Position numbers and translations under genes: made by a program. A stretch of DNA of 7,621 bases from Verrucomicrobiota bacterium. Lineage in GTDB: Bacteria > Verrucomicrobiota > Verrucomicrobiia > Chthoniobacterales > UBA6821. Each line of letters opens with the position of its first letter. Positions within the stretch are counted from its first letter, which is position 1. Positions 5,950-7,621 of this stretch are shown here, piece after piece. A model generated the notes under the pieces. That model was not told the origin of the DNA. It ran no database searches and saw nothing but the letters and a program-made list of their open reading frames with translations. The stretch spans positions 1 to 7,621 of the forward strand of contig VHCR01000062.1 in the NCBI GenBank assembly GCA_016871655.1, in the 5' to 3' direction.

Positions 5950-7245
5950 CTAGACTAGGGGAAAAAATTTTCCCAGCATTTTTTGCAGGGTCTTAGCTGC
6001 ATCAAAATATTCTATGGCTGTGGAGCGTGCGAGTTTTGAAAAACGAGGCCTATCTCTTAGCACGCGACGCGAGGATTCTAGGGCCTCTTCGAGATTGCGA
6101 ACAAAAAGTATGCCGCTTTCAGAAGGTAGGAATTTTTCAGCTCCAGTTGGCTCTGTGATTACTGGTCGACCGAGTCCCAGATAGGCAGCGGCGCGGTCGC
6201 TAAGCCAACCGCTCTGCATTTGAGCCTCTAATTTTACTGCAGTGAATTCGGCAAAAGAACCGGCAAGGTAATCGTAGTAACGTTGAGGTGTTGGCATGAG
6301 TCGATGAGGGGAGACAACATGCCACCCCAGTTTGCGCAAGCGTTTTCGTTCTGGATCGTCAGGATTCAAGTTCATTGCTAATTCAAAAATGGCTTCCGGC
6401 ATCCGTCGCGGCAGCTCCATGTAAGGCTCAAAGGCAGCTTTTTTAGAAAAGTCACGATAGATGCCATCGATTTCGATGGCTCCATCCCAATACCATTGAC
6501 CAATTGTGGTAAAGCGAGGACGCGTGGCAACGATCGGTTGAGGTTTTACTTTCAAAAACTGAGTATCGACGAGTGGAAAAAAAGAGTTCCATGGAACTGG
6601 CGATTTTGGAAGACGTCGATCAATCTGATCCATGCAGAGCCCAACAGACCAAAATTCATCGTGATACGACTGCCCCATCTCTATTTGGTTCATCCAAAAT
6701 AAAACCTCGGAAGGATCAAGACTGCAGAGCAATTTCTTTCCAAAAAGAGTGAGGAGAGGAGGCTTAATTGAATAACTGAGATTGAGGAGCGCTCCGTGTG
6801 GCGCTAGCTCACGAAGAGTGGCGATACTCATTCCATGAGATTTCATCTGCTCAAGATCGTGCTCTTCCGGTTTTTTTTGCTGGAGAATTTTTGGTTCGAG
6901 TAAAAGGCAATACTCCAGTCCATAGTACCTCATCCGACGTTCAAAAATTCTAATACGACTGGCATCGAGTTTGGCGTCGCCACTTTCGGGAAGAACCTCA
7001 AGCCAGATGCCGCGAAAGCCTTGTTTTTTCAGGCGCTGCAGACCGAGTAAATATTGCAACGGCACAGAAAAATTACCCCCGCCCATCGGATATTTCGCGG
7101 CAAAGCCACAACCGAGGAAGACAGGCTGGAGACTGGATATTGGAGGTCGGAGGAGATTCACAAGGATGGAAGGGATGGAAAGTGAAATCAGGAGATAGAA
7201 GATGGAAGATAGAAGATAGAAGTTGAGGCCTGCTATGGCAGGCAT
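5950..7245 (-). CDS. CgeB-like GT-B glycosyltransferase, start uncertain
   Basis: The open frame is 431 codons. Residues from about 42 look conserved: VFLGCGFAAKYPMGGGNFS is the first GT-B strand and loop, and the C-terminal donor-binding half carries SGWLSDRAAAYLGLGRPVI (345-363) followed by EPTG. The same block is in the neighbouring partial gene, so the two are paralogues. It probably transfers a sugar from a nucleotide donor in the cytosol; donor and acceptor are unknown. Being 23 nt upstream of spt, it may glycosylate ceramide or a related envelope lipid. Residues 1-30 (NFYLLSSIFYLLISLSIPS) come from GGAAGATA-type repeat DNA read backwards and look like a membrane anchor by accident. Candidate starts are ATG 7245, GTG 7161 (which shares GTGAATCTC with the cerR start) and ATG 7086, which would cut the first strand. 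None has a Shine-Dalgarno. The full frame is reported because the true start cannot be settled. Confidence 0.7.
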   Translation of the reverse strand: MPAIAGLNFYLLSSIFYLLISLSIPSILVNLLRPPISSLQPVFLGCGFAAKYPMGGGNFSVPLQYLLGLQRLKKQGFRGIWLEVLPESGDAKLDASRIRIFERRMRYYGLEYCLLLEPKILQQKKPEEHDLEQMKSHGMSIATLRELAPHGALLNLSYSIKPPLLTLFGKKLLCSLDPSEVLFWMNQIEMGQSYHDEFWSVGLCMDQIDRRLPKSPVPWNSFFPLVDTQFLKVKPQPIVATRPRFTTIGQWYWDGAIEIDGIYRDFSKKAAFEPYMELPRRMPEAIFELAMNLNPDDPERKRLRKLGWHVVSPHRLMPTPQRYYDYLAGSFAEFTAVKLEAQMQSGWLSDRAAAYLGLGRPVITEPTGAEKFLPSESGILFVRNLEEALESSRRVLRDRPRFSKLARSTAIEYFDAAKTLQKMLGKFFPLV

Positions 7246-7344
7246 TGGTTATAAGAAAATAATTATTTAGAAAAATATAGTTTTTTGAGAAGTAGCTCTA
7301 ATTAGAAAACTTCTATCTTCTATCTCCCATCTTCTATCTCCAAA
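7154..7344. repeat. Composite inverted-repeat element B between the two glycosyltransferase genes
   Basis: The left arm has GATTCACAAGGATGGAAGG (7155-7173), then GGAGATAGAAG/GGAAGATAGAAG units (7191-7222), AGTTGAGG, and a perfect GCCTGC-TATG-GCAGGC hairpin (7228-7243). The right arm, on the opposite strand, carries the same GAAGATA/GGGAGATA units (7311-7341). The centre (7249-7310) is very AT-rich and includes TTTTTGAGAAG (7282-7292), a word also found in element A (3395-3405). The right end abuts the stop codon of the upstream glycosyltransferase; the left end lies within the open frame of the downstream one. The AT-rich centre could hold an internal promoter for the spt operon, but no clear hexamer pair is visible. 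Confidence 0.6.
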
Positions 7345-7621
7345 TTATACTCCAGCTCGCTCCAGAAGCGACTTGAGGACTTTTTCTGCTTCGAAAAATT
7401 CGCGTGCAATTTCTAAGGCAGCACGAGAATGCTTTTTGTAATCGGCACGAATCGAGCGAGCGGCTTCTATAATTTCTTCCATCGTGGAAAATCCGATGAG
7501 ACCTTCTTTTTTTTCTCCATAAAATTTGCTGAATCCTGTTTCTTGTGTGATGACAGGTCGCCCAGCCGCTAAATAACAGGCGCTGCGGTCGCTGAACCAG
7601 CCAGTGTGCAGGCGCACGTAC
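7345..7621 (-). CDS. CgeB-like glycosyltransferase, C-terminal end (5' part outside window)
   Basis: The last 92 or so codons of a minus-strand gene enter from the right edge; the frame is open to base 7621, so GTG 7617 is not a genuine start. The product contains TGWFSDRSACYLAAGRPVIT then QETGFSKF, the nucleotide-sugar-binding block also found in the next gene (SGWLSDRAAAYLGLGRPVI), and a similar helical end (AREFFEAEKVLKSLLE against IEYFDAAKTLQKML). The two are thus tandem paralogues, probably by an old duplication, since they differ at many positions. The role is likely sugar transfer to a lipid or surface polymer. It ends in TAA directly at repeat element B. Confidence 0.75.
   Translation of the reverse strand, partial: YVRLHTGWFSDRSACYLAAGRPVITQETGFSKFYGEKKEGLIGFSTMEEIIEAARSIRADYKKHSRAALEIAREFFEAEKVLKSLLERAGV

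Overview
The window (7,621 bp, AT-leaning) comes from a Gram-negative bacterium: it encodes an outer-membrane beta-barrel porin of the OprB type with a terminal Phe. The lineage cannot be fixed from the sequence alone. The cysteine content of the porin, weak Shine-Dalgarno signals and repeat-rich gaps would fit an environmental chlamydia or another PVC-group bacterium, but this is only a suggestion.

Layout from left to right. (1) The 3' end of an unrecognised plus-strand gene (to 116) converges on a minus-strand porin gene (272-1798). Between their stop codons lies a roughly 145-bp imperfect palindrome, probably a two-way terminator. (2) An AT-rich gap holds the probable porin promoter, then a plus-strand tRNA-Val(GAC) at 2011-2085 with a hairpin behind it. 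(3) From 7621 down to 2276 every gene is on the minus strand and reads as one operon: a glycosyltransferase cut by the window edge, a second related glycosyltransferase, a serine palmitoyltransferase-like enzyme (Spt), an acyltransferase of the bacterial ceramide synthase/YghO type (bCerS), and a short-chain dehydrogenase/epimerase matching bacterial ceramide reductase (CerR).

The last three genes make a compact de novo ceramide pathway of the kind known from Caulobacter. Spt condenses serine with an acyl thioester to 3-ketosphinganine, bCerS N-acylates it, and CerR reduces the 3-keto group. spt and bcerS overlap by 74 nt. The two upstream glycosyltransferases could glycosylate the ceramide or another surface lipid; that part is inference. 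No dedicated acyl carrier protein or acyl-ACP synthetase is visible here.

The second theme is repeats. Short degenerate words (GGAAGATA-type, TTCACCACAAAG-type, CTGC-loop-GCAG hairpins) fill nearly all gaps, often as inverted pairs. They run into reading frames: they encode the C-terminal tails of bCerS, CerR and the plus-strand partial gene, and a false-looking hydrophobic leader on the second glycosyltransferase.
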